Part shown: positions 48,542 through 58,159 of the stretch, piece by piece
Layout of the letters: every line of letters starts with the position of its first letter
Position numbering within the stretch: the first letter of the stretch is position 1
From: Tunturiibacter empetritectus
GTDB taxonomy: Bacteria; Acidobacteriota; Terriglobia; Terriglobales; Acidobacteriaceae
Reading direction: 5' to 3'
Length of the DNA stretch: 64,000 bases
Assembly: GCF_014201375.1 (NCBI RefSeq)
Contig: NZ_JACHDZ010000002.1
Location: 496,001 to 560,000 of the forward strand
The notes under the pieces: model-generated
The model's database searches: none
Told to the model about the DNA's origin: nothing
The model's input: the letters and a program-made list of their open reading frames with translations, nothing else
Program-made: the position numbers and the translations under genes

Positions 48542-50184
48542 CATCTTCGGAGTTGAAGAAAATACCAATCTTTTCCTGCTTGAACGACGCGAACCTTATG
48601 TGGCTCTCGCAGCAGGCTGCCGATCTTCATCTGGAACCGGGTGAGTATCTCATTCACGAAGGGGAGCCCACCCCTTTCTTTGTCGTGATGGACGGAACCA
48701 CGGAAGTGCTCAAAGATGTGATGGGGCGTCGAACTGAAGTCTCAGAGCACAAGCGGGGCGATTTCTTTGGTGAATTGGCGATTCTCATGGCAACGGCAGC
48801 TCCCGCCTCCGTACGCGCGAAGACAGCTTGCCACTTGGCACGGCTCGATCCGCAACACCTGCAGGAATTGATTCGACGCTCGCCCGAGTGCAGCGCGGTG
48901 ATCTTACAGACCCTGAACGAACGGGTACAAGTCGTGCAGAAGTATATGCTGAATCTTCCCTCCAGCCGTGTGCAGATCGTCGGATCGAAATTTGATGACG
49001 ATTGCCGAGAGATTCGTACCTTCCTGAGCATGAATCGAATCCCTTATGAGTGGACCGACCGCGAACGTAGCGCACATCTGGCTACGACCGACCAGGCTTG
49101 CGAGATTGCTGGCCTATCCGTCGTCGTGGATGGTTCGTTCTGCGTCAGCCATCCTCCTACGGTTCGTAAGATAGCTGAAGCGCTCGGATTCCAGACGGCT
49201 CCCCATCGCCAAAGCTATGACGTGGTGATTATTGGCGGCGGCCCAGCGGGACTGGCGGCGGCCGTCTACGGAGCCTCGGAAGGGCTCAGCGTCTTGTTGG
49301 TCGAGCGCAAGGCTCCCGGGGGTCAGGCTGGCACATCTTCTCGCATCGAGAATTACCTCGGTTTCCCCAATGGCATCTCGGGAGATGACCTCAGTCAACG
49401 TGCGTTCCGGCAGGCGGTTAAGTTCGGAGCCGAAGTGGTTCTTACCCGAGAAGTCCAAGAGATCACTCCGCATCCCGATGGCGCATACACGATTGGGCTC
49501 GATGGTGGCGATAGGGTTGCCACAAAGACGGTGATCCTGGCGACCGGAGTTGCTTGGCGCAGACTTGAGGCGGACGGCGTCGATCGCTTCATCGGACGTG
49601 GAGTCTTGTATGGGGCCGCACGTACGGAGGCCCCCACGGTGGCAGGGAAGCGCGTCTTTATCATCGGCGGCGGCAACTCTGCCGGCCAAGCTGCCCTGTT
49701 CTTCGCAGATTACGCGAGTTCAGTGACCATGCTGGTCCGCGGCGAAGATCTGAAGCGCAGCATGTCGCAATACTTGATCGATCAGATTGCTCTCGTGCCG
49801 GGCATTCGGGTGGAGACGGAAACTCAGGTACTCTCTGCAGACGGGACGGATTGCTTGAAAGCAATAGAAACCCGGAAAGCGGGGGAGCCTGTCATCCGGC
49901 AGGCTGCAGATGCTCTGTTTGTCATGATCGGCGCCGATGCGGTAACCAATTGGTTGCCACCTCAACTCCAACGCGAAAACGGCTATGTCCGCACGGGACG
50001 CGAGGTGAGCGACCAGCCAGGTTGGGCGGCAGATCGTGCTCCATTCTTACTGGAAACAAATCTTCCCGGTTTCTTCTGTGTAGGTGACATTCGCTACAAC
50101 TCTATCAAGCGCGTTTCCAGCAGCGTAGGAGAAGGCAGCATGGCCGTTGCATTCGTGCATCAATATCTCTCGTCATTGGTCTGA
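48535..50184 (+). CDS. cNMP-binding domain/thioredoxin-reductase-like flavoprotein fusion
   Basis: 549 residues with three modules. Residues 1-130 are a cyclic-nucleotide-binding fold (EGEPTPFFVVMDGTTEVL, RGDFFGELAIL); the phosphate-binding Arg usual after FGELA...P(R)(S/T)A is replaced (TAAPASVRA). Residues of about 145-222 look glutaredoxin-like. Residues 227-549 are a thioredoxin-reductase fold with GGGPAG (234-239), GGQAGTSSRIENYLGFP and the NADPH motif GGGNSAGQAALF. The CxxC redox pair expected after GRGV(L)Y is missing (YGAARTEA). It may transfer electrons to a partner other than thioredoxin. It is the last gene of the efflux operon. Confidence 0.8.
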   Translation: MLTSSELKKIPIFSCLNDANLMWLSQQAADLHLEPGEYLIHEGEPTPFFVVMDGTTEVLKDVMGRRTEVSEHKRGDFFGELAILMATAAPASVRAKTACHLARLDPQHLQELIRRSPECSAVILQTLNERVQVVQKYMLNLPSSRVQIVGSKFDDDCREIRTFLSMNRIPYEWTDRERSAHLATTDQACEIAGLSVVVDGSFCVSHPPTVRKIAEALGFQTAPHRQSYDVVIIGGGPAGLAAAVYGASEGLSVLLVERKAPGGQAGTSSRIENYLGFPNGISGDDLSQRAFRQAVKFGAEVVLTREVQEITPHPDGAYTIGLDGGDRVATKTVILATGVAWRRLEADGVDRFIGRGVLYGAARTEAPTVAGKRVFIIGGGNSAGQAALFFADYASSVTMLVRGEDLKRSMSQYLIDQIALVPGIRVETETQVLSADGTDCLKAIETRKAGEPVIRQAADALFVMIGADAVTNWLPPQLQRENGYVRTGREVSDQPGWAADRAPFLLETNLPGFFCVGDIRYNSIKRVSSSVGEGSMAVAFVHQYLSSLV

Positions 50185-50355
50185 TGGTTTGCACAGCGAT
50201 TGCGGTGCGTTTCAACCGTGGCTCACGGCTGCTCGATTTAGACGGCTCAAGTAGTTGAACTAGCCTCCCGGCCGCTCATGGGCGACTAATCTCACCTAAT
50301 TCTCCCTACCATCGGCAAACTCATTGGTAAACACAAGCCGACTTCTGAGTACTGA

Positions 50356-51117
50356 CTAGCAGGCGCGTCCAATCACGATAGGTTGGTAATAGCCAGTGGT
50401 AGGTGGCATAAGCCATTCGATATTGACGAAACCTGCGGAAAGTAGAGTCTGTGTCAACTCCGCTCGGAGAAGGCATCGATATTGCGACGAGAAGTGGAGA
50501 TCTTTCCAGCCCTCCTTCTGCTCAAGCGAGATGTACTGATGTACGTCATAGGCATCAGTGTCAGTCCAGTCCCATACCTGGTGCACGATTCGACGCGCTC
50601 CTGTAGCACCGAAGAAAACCGGACCCTGAAACGTCGGACGGCTTTCTACGAGATCGTCATAATCCCTTATGCTCGCAACAAACATTTCGTCGCTACAAAG
50701 CACGCGGCGAAAGGAGTGGGCGGCAGCCTGCAGCTGGTCCGCAGAAAGGTGAGGGAGTGCATTGTCGAAAGCACAGATAACGTCGAATTGACCGGACGGG
50801 TACCTTGCCAAAGTCGTCATGTCTGAAACAAAGAAATCTATGAGGAGTCCTCGGGTTCCTGCCTCGCGCATGGCACGCTGTACGGCTGCCCGGCTAAGGT
50901 CTGATCCCGAAACTTGATACCCCAAAGTAGCAAGCCCAATAGCCTGAGTGCCGATCCCGCAGGCGCAGTCGTGAACGTTCAAGCGTTCTCGCTTTAGCTT
51001 GCTCCTGATGACTGCATCGAGCACCAGCGCTTGACGAGCGATGGCTCTCTCCCAATCTTCGAAGATGAGGTGATACGCATCGGCCAGAGAATCATAGAAC
51101 TGCTCAACGCTTGGCAT
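50356..51117 (-). CDS. Class I SAM-dependent methyltransferase
   Basis: 253 residues from the ATG at 51117, which has AAGGAG seven bases upstream; the longer frame from 51144 lacks this. Motif I is VHDCACGIGTQAIGLATLG with the acidic SGSDLS after it, then DVICAFDNALPHL (motif II/post-I) and VLCSDEMFVAS. This is a small-molecule type methyltransferase using S-adenosylmethionine in the cytoplasm. No neighbour suggests its substrate. It converges with the efflux operon, 170 bp away. Confidence 0.8.
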   Translation of the reverse strand: MPSVEQFYDSLADAYHLIFEDWERAIARQALVLDAVIRSKLKRERLNVHDCACGIGTQAIGLATLGYQVSGSDLSRAAVQRAMREAGTRGLLIDFFVSDMTTLARYPSGQFDVICAFDNALPHLSADQLQAAAHSFRRVLCSDEMFVASIRDYDDLVESRPTFQGPVFFGATGARRIVHQVWDWTDTDAYDVHQYISLEQKEGWKDLHFSSQYRCLLRAELTQTLLSAGFVNIEWLMPPTTGYYQPIVIGRAC

Positions 51118-51166
51118 CTCTCGCTCCTTCACCAGTGGATCCACGATCCACGCTTCGTTTTCCTCG

Positions 51167-51451
51167 TCACCTGGATTGACTATAGGTAACGATAAACGCT
51201 CTTTGCTGCATCGCCTTCGGAGTATGTTCCAAACAGGGATCTATGCGGTTTCTTTCGTTTTCCATCTGTCGTCTAGTAATGTACAGCGGCATGTTGATCC
51301 AACTGATAGGATTGCCGCGATAGATGCCAGCTATGTAGCTAGTTGGGACCTCGATCAAAGCTAGTCGAAATTCATTCTGAGATAGGTACCGAGAAACGCC
51401 ATCGTATTGACGCAAGAGCCAGTGTCCCGATCCATCCCCAGATGCTTTCAT
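51167..51451 (-). CDS. Possible small protein or remnant upstream of the methyltransferase
   Basis: An open frame of about 95 residues in the otherwise gene-free 51118-51433 stretch, beginning MKASGDGSGHWLLRQYDG and containing NPISWINMPLYITRRQMENER. Composition looks protein-like, but I recognise no family and its 5' end collides with the integrase remnant on the other strand. It may be a truncated gene or chance. Confidence 0.25.
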   Translation of the reverse strand: MKASGDGSGHWLLRQYDGVSRYLSQNEFRLALIEVPTSYIAGIYRGNPISWINMPLYITRRQMENERNRIDPCLEHTPKAMQQRAFIVTYSQSR

Positions 51452-51896
51452 TTTCACGAATGGGGCGGGCGGGTTTCTGGATACGGACAATTACCGTAAG
51501 CGGGTGTTCCACAAACTCGCGCGGAGGCTGAACCTTCCGAAGCTCACGTTTCAGGTGATTCGGAGAACGGTTGCAACTCTGGCTCAGAAGAAGGGAACGG
51601 TGAAAGACGTGCAAGGTGTACTGCGACACTCTCGCACGGCGACCACCACCGATATCTACATGCAGGAGATTCCAGAAGGCGTGCGGGGGACGATTGATTC
51701 CATCCACCGCGAACTAACAAAGAGCCCCAAGCCTAGAGCTGCGGGTTCCACAACAAAGAGGGAAGTATCCCGGCCCATTGAAAAAACGATGGAGTCCGGA
51801 GGCGGAAAGGCCGGCGTTTCGGGACGCCGCACATTCAGAACGCTTATCTGGCTGCCACTGGAGAAATACGGTCAGCATCGGAGGTTTCTTTACTAG
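51434..51896 (+). pseudogene. Tyrosine recombinase (phage integrase) C-terminal remnant
   Basis: From PDAFIFTNGAGGFLDTDNYRKR the frame continues through the catalytic domain end: TFQVIRRTVATLAQKKGTV and VLRHSRTATTTDIYMQ contain Arg, His and the nucleophile Tyr. The first His of the HxxR box is Gln here. The N-terminal two thirds, including the core-binding domain and first Arg, are missing. It borders a truncated ROK gene, so it marks an insertion or excision scar. Confidence 0.7.
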
Positions 51897-52210
51897 CTCG
51901 TACAGACGCAGGAGCATTTAGAGTCATGGCTGACTTCGGTGCTGCATTAGCTGAGATCGTGAACAAATACTGCGCTGAGTTTATTCCGGACGTGATCGTT
52001 ATAGGCGGTTCGATCGCAAAGAGCGCTGATGTGTTTATCCCTTCCATGGAGGCAGGTCTCGATCCAAGAGGGCCGGAAGTGATCGTATCGAGGAGAATAG
52101 ACGAAGCCGCACTAATCGGAGCTGCAGTTTTTTGGACTGGGATGTTTGCGAAGAAGCGATCCCCCAATGACCTACGCGCGAACATCTCTCAACAGGAATC
52201 CAGCCTATGA
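51866..52210 (+). pseudogene. ROK-family sugar kinase/regulator, C-terminal remnant
   Basis: ARTDAGAFRVMADFGAALAE, FIPDVIVIGGSIAKSADVF and RRIDEAALIGAA correspond to the last third of a ROK protein (glucokinase/NagC family). The catalytic centre and zinc site lie in the missing N-terminal part. An internal ATG at 51926 could start a 94-residue product. The stop overlaps the beta-galactosidase start (ATGA), so before truncation the two were one operon. Confidence 0.7.
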
Positions 52211-54438
52211 ATCGTAGGAAATTCATACAGCTTGCAACTACATTACTAAGCTCGTCTGCGTCGATTCAATCGAATGCTATCGGAGCGTCTGACTGCGTTG
52301 AGACTATATACGCTGGAGATGCCGCGAAAGCCCGTTCCATCTCTTTTGACGAGCGATCGCTAATCATAGATGGGAAGCGATGCCTATTGATCTCTGGCGA
52401 GATGCATTACCCGCGATCTACACGTGATATGTGGCCTCAATTGCTCGATCGCTCTAAGGCCCTTGGTGTAAATTGTATTTCCACTTACGTCTTCTGGAAT
52501 GTTCATGAGCCTGAACGTGACCGATACGACTTCACAGGTGGCCGAGATTTGGCGCATTTTCTACAACTATGCCAAGAGAGAGAGCTGCTAGCGTTTTTAC
52601 GGGTCGGTCCATATTGTTGTGCGGAATGGAACTTTGGCGGTTTTCCATCCTATCTGCGTGACGAACCCAACATAGAGCTGCGGACAATGAATAATCCATA
52701 TTTAGACCGCGTGGAGAAATATTTCGATCGGCTCGCGGAGGAAATTCGGCCATATCTCGCGCCTAACGGCGGCCCGGTAGCGATGATTCAGGTCGAAAAT
52801 GAGTATGCGAATGTGGCGAAGCGTTACGGCGAAGCTGGCCAGGAGTATCTTCGCTGGATTGTAAATCTAGCCGAGCGAGTTGGATTCAAAATTATTCCAA
52901 CCACCACTTGCGAAGGTGGTGCATCCGGCTCAATAGAGACGTTGAACGGAAATGACATACCACCGGAACGCGCCGCTGGTTTTCGTCTCAAGCATCCCAA
53001 AGAACCGATGATATGGTCGGAGCTATACCCGGGGTGGTACGACACATGGGGGCACCCACGACATACTGGCAGGGACGGGCGGGAATTGGCGACTTGCATA
53101 CTCGAGTTTCTGGCAGAGGGCGGCGCGGGATGGAACTATTATATGTGGCACGGAGGTACGAATTTCGGCCGCGACAGCATGTATCTTCAGACAACAAGCT
53201 ACGACTTCACAGCGCCACTCGATGAATACGGGCGCTGTACTCCGAAGGGTGAGTACTTAGGTCAGCTCCACAAGAAATTAGTAGAACATCGGTTGATCCT
53301 TTTGGAGGGAAACCGGACGAGCGAAAATGTGACAATGAATTTCCAGAAGACCACCTGGACTCGTGGTTTCCAACGATTGGAACTGCTCGTTAATCGAGGG
53401 AAAGAGCCGCAAACCGATGCTTCAGGGTGCTCAGTCTCACCTGGGGGTGCATGCCTAAGAAGCGGGGACGGGGATTATATTTTTCATACGGATCAAATTG
53501 ACGCCACAAAGGGGCCTGCTCACGATGCAACTAAATGGAATGACATTAGCCCTCCTTTGATGTGGAGTGCATGGCATGAGCCACTGCCGCCACAGCGCGA
53601 TCGAGCGAGCATAGTTAGAAGCAGCGAGCCCATCGAACAACTCAAGCTAACCAAAGATAAGACAGACTATTGCTGGTACAGTACAACGATCAATACGTGG
53701 AAAGGCGAAGAGCTTCTGGCCATCCCGTATGGAGGAGATTTTCTTTACGTCTATGTAGATGGTGAACTTGTCAGTCAGAGTGTCGCACCTTTGCTCGAAA
53801 ACAGAGGCTTCATTGTCCCAAGCGGTAGCAACCAGCCAATGGTGGTGGCCGACCAGAATGAATCCAGTAAGACAGATGGGTACCGACATCAATTTAATCT
53901 CTCGGGGATGAAGCCAGGACGTCATCGGCTTGAAATTCTTGCAACCGCGATCGGCATGGTCAAGGGTGACTGGCAGATTACGGCACCTATGAATATGGAA
54001 CGTAAAGGGATCTGGAATGGGGTGCTGCTGGACGGGGATAGTCTCAATACAGAGTGGTTCAACATTCCCTTTCTGTATGGAGAAAAGATTCACATTGCAA
54101 CTGGGCCCGAACGGCAAAAATGGCTGAAAGTTCCCGAAATTGCAAAGCCCCTCACCTGGTATAGGGCAACATTCAATCTTTCCGATAACGAACTCGCACA
54201 TGATTCTGATTACCGGATTGACGCGGCAGGCTTGTGGAAGGGATCGCTATTCGTCAACGGCCACGCAATCGGTAGATATTGGCTAATAGGTGCCCGCGAC
54301 AGCGAAGCTGATCCTACTCAGTCCCATTATCATGTTCCGAGCGTATGGCTTAAGAGAACGAACGTCCTAATCGTCTTTGAGGAAAACGCAGTGATCCCAA
54401 GCAAGGTGCGATTTCAGAGAAGACTGTTTTCGGCCTAG
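52207..54438 (+). CDS. GH35 beta-galactosidase, exported
   Basis: 743 residues. The N-terminus NRRKFIQLATTLL resembles a twin-arginine signal. The GH35 catalytic barrel includes SGEMHYPR, YVFWNVHEPERDRYDF, VGPYCCAEWNFGGFP, the acid/base Glu199 in QVENEY and the likely nucleophile Glu272 in MIWSELYPGW, then YMWHGGTNFG. The C-terminal half carries beta-sandwich domains (SLFVNGHAIGRYW near the end). It releases terminal beta-galactose from oligosaccharides in the periplasm or outside. It is intact although flanked by a truncated ROK gene and a broken GH92 gene. Confidence 0.9.
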   Translation: MNRRKFIQLATTLLSSSASIQSNAIGASDCVETIYAGDAAKARSISFDERSLIIDGKRCLLISGEMHYPRSTRDMWPQLLDRSKALGVNCISTYVFWNVHEPERDRYDFTGGRDLAHFLQLCQERELLAFLRVGPYCCAEWNFGGFPSYLRDEPNIELRTMNNPYLDRVEKYFDRLAEEIRPYLAPNGGPVAMIQVENEYANVAKRYGEAGQEYLRWIVNLAERVGFKIIPTTTCEGGASGSIETLNGNDIPPERAAGFRLKHPKEPMIWSELYPGWYDTWGHPRHTGRDGRELATCILEFLAEGGAGWNYYMWHGGTNFGRDSMYLQTTSYDFTAPLDEYGRCTPKGEYLGQLHKKLVEHRLILLEGNRTSENVTMNFQKTTWTRGFQRLELLVNRGKEPQTDASGCSVSPGGACLRSGDGDYIFHTDQIDATKGPAHDATKWNDISPPLMWSAWHEPLPPQRDRASIVRSSEPIEQLKLTKDKTDYCWYSTTINTWKGEELLAIPYGGDFLYVYVDGELVSQSVAPLLENRGFIVPSGSNQPMVVADQNESSKTDGYRHQFNLSGMKPGRHRLEILATAIGMVKGDWQITAPMNMERKGIWNGVLLDGDSLNTEWFNIPFLYGEKIHIATGPERQKWLKVPEIAKPLTWYRATFNLSDNELAHDSDYRIDAAGLWKGSLFVNGHAIGRYWLIGARDSEADPTQSHYHVPSVWLKRTNVLIVFEENAVIPSKVRFQRRLFSA

Positions 54439-54464
54439 CTCGAGGGAACTGCGATTGGAGATTC

Positions 54465-56782
54465 ATGGATCTACGCGGCAATTGCTTAATAAGCAGACGA
54501 AGGGTAGTTTCTGCCCGCACCGTCCTTCTGTTCTGCAGCACAATTATGACTGTGCCGATCAAAGTGCCGGTGCTCGCCGAGCAGCCTAGTAAAAAACAGA
54601 GTCATCTTTCGCCAGTGGGTTGGGTTAATTCCTACATTGGAACGGGGGGCGGGGGCACTGAGTATGGGGGCACAATGCCCCTCGTCACGATGCCTTTTGG
54701 CATGACAAATTGGACTGCACAAACCCGTCAGAACAAGATTAGCGTCACTTCTTATGCATATGAGGATAGAACGATCTCGGGATTTATAGGAACGCATCAG
54801 CCAGCGATTTGGATGGGGACTACGGTTACGTGACGCTCATGCCTGAAGTAGGCCGAGTGAAATTGACACCGGATAGCCGCAAGCAAGTATTCTCGCGAGC
54901 AGATGAGATAGCTACTCCCTACTATTACAGTGTTTTTACAGGGGCAAGCCGTTCTCAGCGTATTCGAACGGAAGTCACAGCAACGGATCATTGCGGTTAT
55001 CTTCGTTTCACCTTCTCTCGGGCTGCCAAGCCGCTTGTGCTGATTGAGGGAAGCCGAAAGGGGGTTTCTGGATATATAAGAGTGGATCAAAGTCGTCGCG
55101 AGGTTACGGGATACAACTCCGATCGAATGGATTCAAATCTCGGTCCTTTTACACTCCCTCACTTCAAAGGCTATTTTATAGTCGAATTCAGCGAGCCGTT
55201 TCAAAAATACGGAACCTACACAGGCTTGACTGCAGCTCCGGAAAATCATTCTGCCAAAGATAGCAACGTCGGTGCGTATGTTGGCTTCAGCCCGAAACGG
55301 GGAAAGAATGTCTCCGCAAAAGTCGGGACTTCGTTTATAAGTGTCGAGCAGGCACGTGCAAATCTAAAGGCGGAGATACCCGATTGGCAATTTGAGACAG
55401 TTCGGGAGGGCTTGAAGGACGTATGGAATCAAAAACTCGGAATAGTCACTATTGAGGGTGCAACAAAGGATCAACGCGCGATCTTCTATACAGGCCTCTT
55501 CCATGCTCTCCTCTACCCTAAGTTGTTTTCCGAAAATGGTCGTTATTACAGTGCATTTGATGATCAAGTGCACCGAGGTATTTCTTATACGGCGTACTCA
55601 CTATGGGACACCTTCCGGGCAGAAAATAGCTTGATCACGCTTTTCGCGCCAGAACGTGTCAATGGCATGGTAAACGCGCTTCTTCAGGACTATCGGGAAG
55701 GAGGATGGATGCCGAAATGGCCAAATCCTTCTTATACCAACATCATGGTAGGTACTCATGCTGACGCTGTCGTTGCAGAAGCGATTAACAAGGGATTCCA
55801 CGGGTTCGATTACAAGCTTGCGTATGACGCTGTATCCAAAGATGCCATGATTCCTCCTGACGGAGACACCAAGCGGCTATGGCTCGATCGTGAGGAGCAT
55901 ACGCCTTATGAGGCGCGCGCCGGGCTTACCTATTCCAAGCAACTTGGATACGTGCCGGTAGATAAGACTGCGGAAGCGGCCGCCAGTACTCTGGAAGATG
56001 CTTATGACGATTGGGCAGTGGCGCAAGTCGCAATGGCGTTAGGGAAGAAGGACGAGGCACCTTTTTACATTTAGAGGTCTCTCAATTACAAACTGCTGTT
56101 TAATCCTTCCACGGGATATATGCAGGGCAAAAACTTCGATGGTTCGTGGGCAAAGCTCGACGACGGGTGGACGGAGGGAGATCACTGGGTCTACACCTGG
56201 TCAGTCCTGCACGACATCCCGGGGCTCATGGAGCTTATGGGGGGCGCGGGCCCCTTCACCGCTAAACTGGACCAGCATTTCAACGGGGGACATAATAGGC
56301 ACGATAACGAGCCCAGCCATCACATTGGCTACTTGTACGACTATGGAGGACAACCGTGGAAGACCCAGGCCGTCGTTCGAAAGATAGCGGAGTCTGCGTA
56401 TTCCAATCAACCCGATGGGATTCAGGGGAATGAGGACTGCGGACAAATGTCGGCGTGGTATGTCTTCACGGCGATGGGCTTTTATCCTGTGAATCCTGCC
56501 TCAGGCGATTACATGATAGGAAGTCCGATGTTTAGCAAGGTTAGCCTCAACCTGCCAAACGGCAAAACATTTGTAATCTCCGCAGACGGAAATTCTGGCT
56601 CCAACATCTACATCCAATCGGCCACTATGAATGGTCAAGCCCTGAACGCTCCAGTGCTAACGTACAAACAGATCGTGGATGGTGGAACTCTTCATTTTGT
56701 AATGGGCGCTGCACCGTCCTCTTGGGGGTCGAACTGGAAGCCTTCAGCTATATCGTCTACACGCGAATCGCCGAATTACTGA
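54465..56782 (+). pseudogene. GH92 alpha-1,2-mannosidase, frameshift plus nonsense mutation
   Basis: The complete GH92 sequence is recognisable: GWVNSYIGTGGGG, GTMPLVTMPFGMT near the N-terminus, then DYGYVTLMPEVG, GISYTAYSLWDTFRAENSL, and the hallmark GNEDCGQMSAWYVFTAMGFYP toward the end. At about 54815 one G is missing (ATGGGG-ACTAC), shifting frame; at 56072-56074 an in-frame TAG interrupts APFYI*RSLNYK. Both must be repaired for a product. The normal enzyme is a calcium-dependent exo-mannosidase. Together with GH35 and the ROK remnant this was probably a glycan-degradation operon. Confidence 0.85.
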
Positions 56783-57264
56783 TGGAGGATCGCTTCATTC
56801 GCCAAAAGCTGCGCAGGTCTGCTACTGCTGCCCGCGGAAATCGCGCTTGCGTGCTGGGTTCAACTGATCCGCGCCGAAACGAGCAACCGGGCTTGGCAGG
56901 CTTTTCTGGCCTGAATAGGCAATTTCTGTCGAGAGCATTCTTGCAAGGTATGCCGTTGCGTCGCCGCTGGTCGATCAGCGGGTCTGACACATTGGATCTC
57001 AACTCTCCACTGACAAACGTTCTACCAACAGGATATTCGCCGACTTATGATTTGGGCAATCCCGCCAATATCAAGGAACAGGCTCACCGAATGAACTACA
57101 TGGAATTCGGAAACTGGAACGAGTGTCATTTTGAGAAAGGAAACGTTACCAAGCGACGCAGAAATAGATAAAAGCAGTTAACGCTTGTTCGCAAAGTGCG
57201 AAATAGTTGAGCAATTAAGTTGTTATGAACGATCGTTGCAGAGCACTCACGCGGAGATTCATGC
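56783..57264. other. Region without a supported gene
   Basis: About 480 bases between the GH92 pseudogene and the LysR gene. Frames are open in places, but none has recognisable protein features. The LysR start has only a weak CGGAGA upstream. I see no repeats or RNA. Confidence 0.5.
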
Positions 57265-58158
57265 ATGCGACGTCCCAAGGTAAAGTTGGACAATCTGGTC
57301 GCTATCATAACTGTTGCGGAAAAGCACGATATAGACGTTGCAGCTGGCGAAATGGGTTTGACGGCCTCGGCTGTCAGAAAGCAGATCGAGGTGGTCGAAA
57401 GCACGCTGGGTGTGCGACTCTTCGAGGGTAAGAAGGGCAATCTGATGCCTACGGAGGACGGTGAGCTATTCCTGGTAGATGCAAAAAGATCGGTCGAGCA
57501 CGCGCTCCTAGCAGAAGAAAAGACGTTAGCGCGCCAAGCGCTCAGGAGGCACCAATTCTTAATTGGACACTCGACGTATCTTTCACCCAGGCTAATCGCA
57601 CTCGTCAACCAGATTGGCATTGAGGACACACCACTGATACGCATCCAGCACATCAGCGGATTGACATCGGCTATAGTCCGACGCGTGCTTGAGGGATCGC
57701 TTCACGCGGGCTTTGGCTTCTTACCCATCCCCAATCCGGAACTGATGGTACACCCCATCTTTGAAGAGCCATTAGTCGCCTGCATTCCAAGCACCCATAA
57801 ACTGACGATGAAGCCTTCGATCTACCCGCACGACCTAGAGGATGAGGCGATTATCGCCGTAGCGAGAGAGCCATTGCCTCAGCTACATCAACAGATCGAA
57901 GAGCATTTCGGGGAGTTTGGTATCAAACTTCACGTTGTGGCAGATGCGTTCGCACCACCGGAGGCACTGACGTATGTGGCACAAAAGGTTGGTATCTGTC
58001 TGCTTGCACGCACGTCTATCGTCGTTCAGCCGGGGATCACCGTCAAGCCTCTCTCGACGCGTGTATTGATGCGTAGAAGCGGCATCTTTATCCGTGCGGA
58101 CAATCGTTCTCCTCTGGTACAGAAGCTGAGTCGATGCCTAAGTTGGATGGGATCATGA
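57265..58158 (+). CDS. LysR-family transcriptional regulator
   Basis: 297 residues, typical LysR length. The N-terminal winged helix-turn-helix reads NLVAIITVAEKHDIDVAAGEMGLTASAVRKQIEVVE with GVRLFEGKKGNLMPTEDG, followed by an effector domain (FLIGHSTYLSPRLI, HAGFGFLPIPNPELMVHPIFEEPLVACIP). It would bind DNA as a tetramer in response to a small ligand. No obvious divergent target gene is present: the upstream 480 bp hold no gene and the downstream neighbour is a truncated subtilase on the other strand. Confidence 0.85.
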   Translation: MRRPKVKLDNLVAIITVAEKHDIDVAAGEMGLTASAVRKQIEVVESTLGVRLFEGKKGNLMPTEDGELFLVDAKRSVEHALLAEEKTLARQALRRHQFLIGHSTYLSPRLIALVNQIGIEDTPLIRIQHISGLTSAIVRRVLEGSLHAGFGFLPIPNPELMVHPIFEEPLVACIPSTHKLTMKPSIYPHDLEDEAIIAVAREPLPQLHQQIEEHFGEFGIKLHVVADAFAPPEALTYVAQKVGICLLARTSIVVQPGITVKPLSTRVLMRRSGIFIRADNRSPLVQKLSRCLSWMGS

Positions 58159-58159
58159 C

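Noticed and set aside
35860-56074. Possible reassignment of TAG as a sense codon, from in-frame TAG in pckG and GH92
   Set aside because: Many intact genes here end in TAG (for example at 4719, 5898, 7364 and 9522), and both interrupted genes also have frameshifts.
56722-57171. A 149-codon frame after the GH92 pseudogene
   Set aside because: It starts inside the GH92 3' end in another frame and has no recognisable domain.
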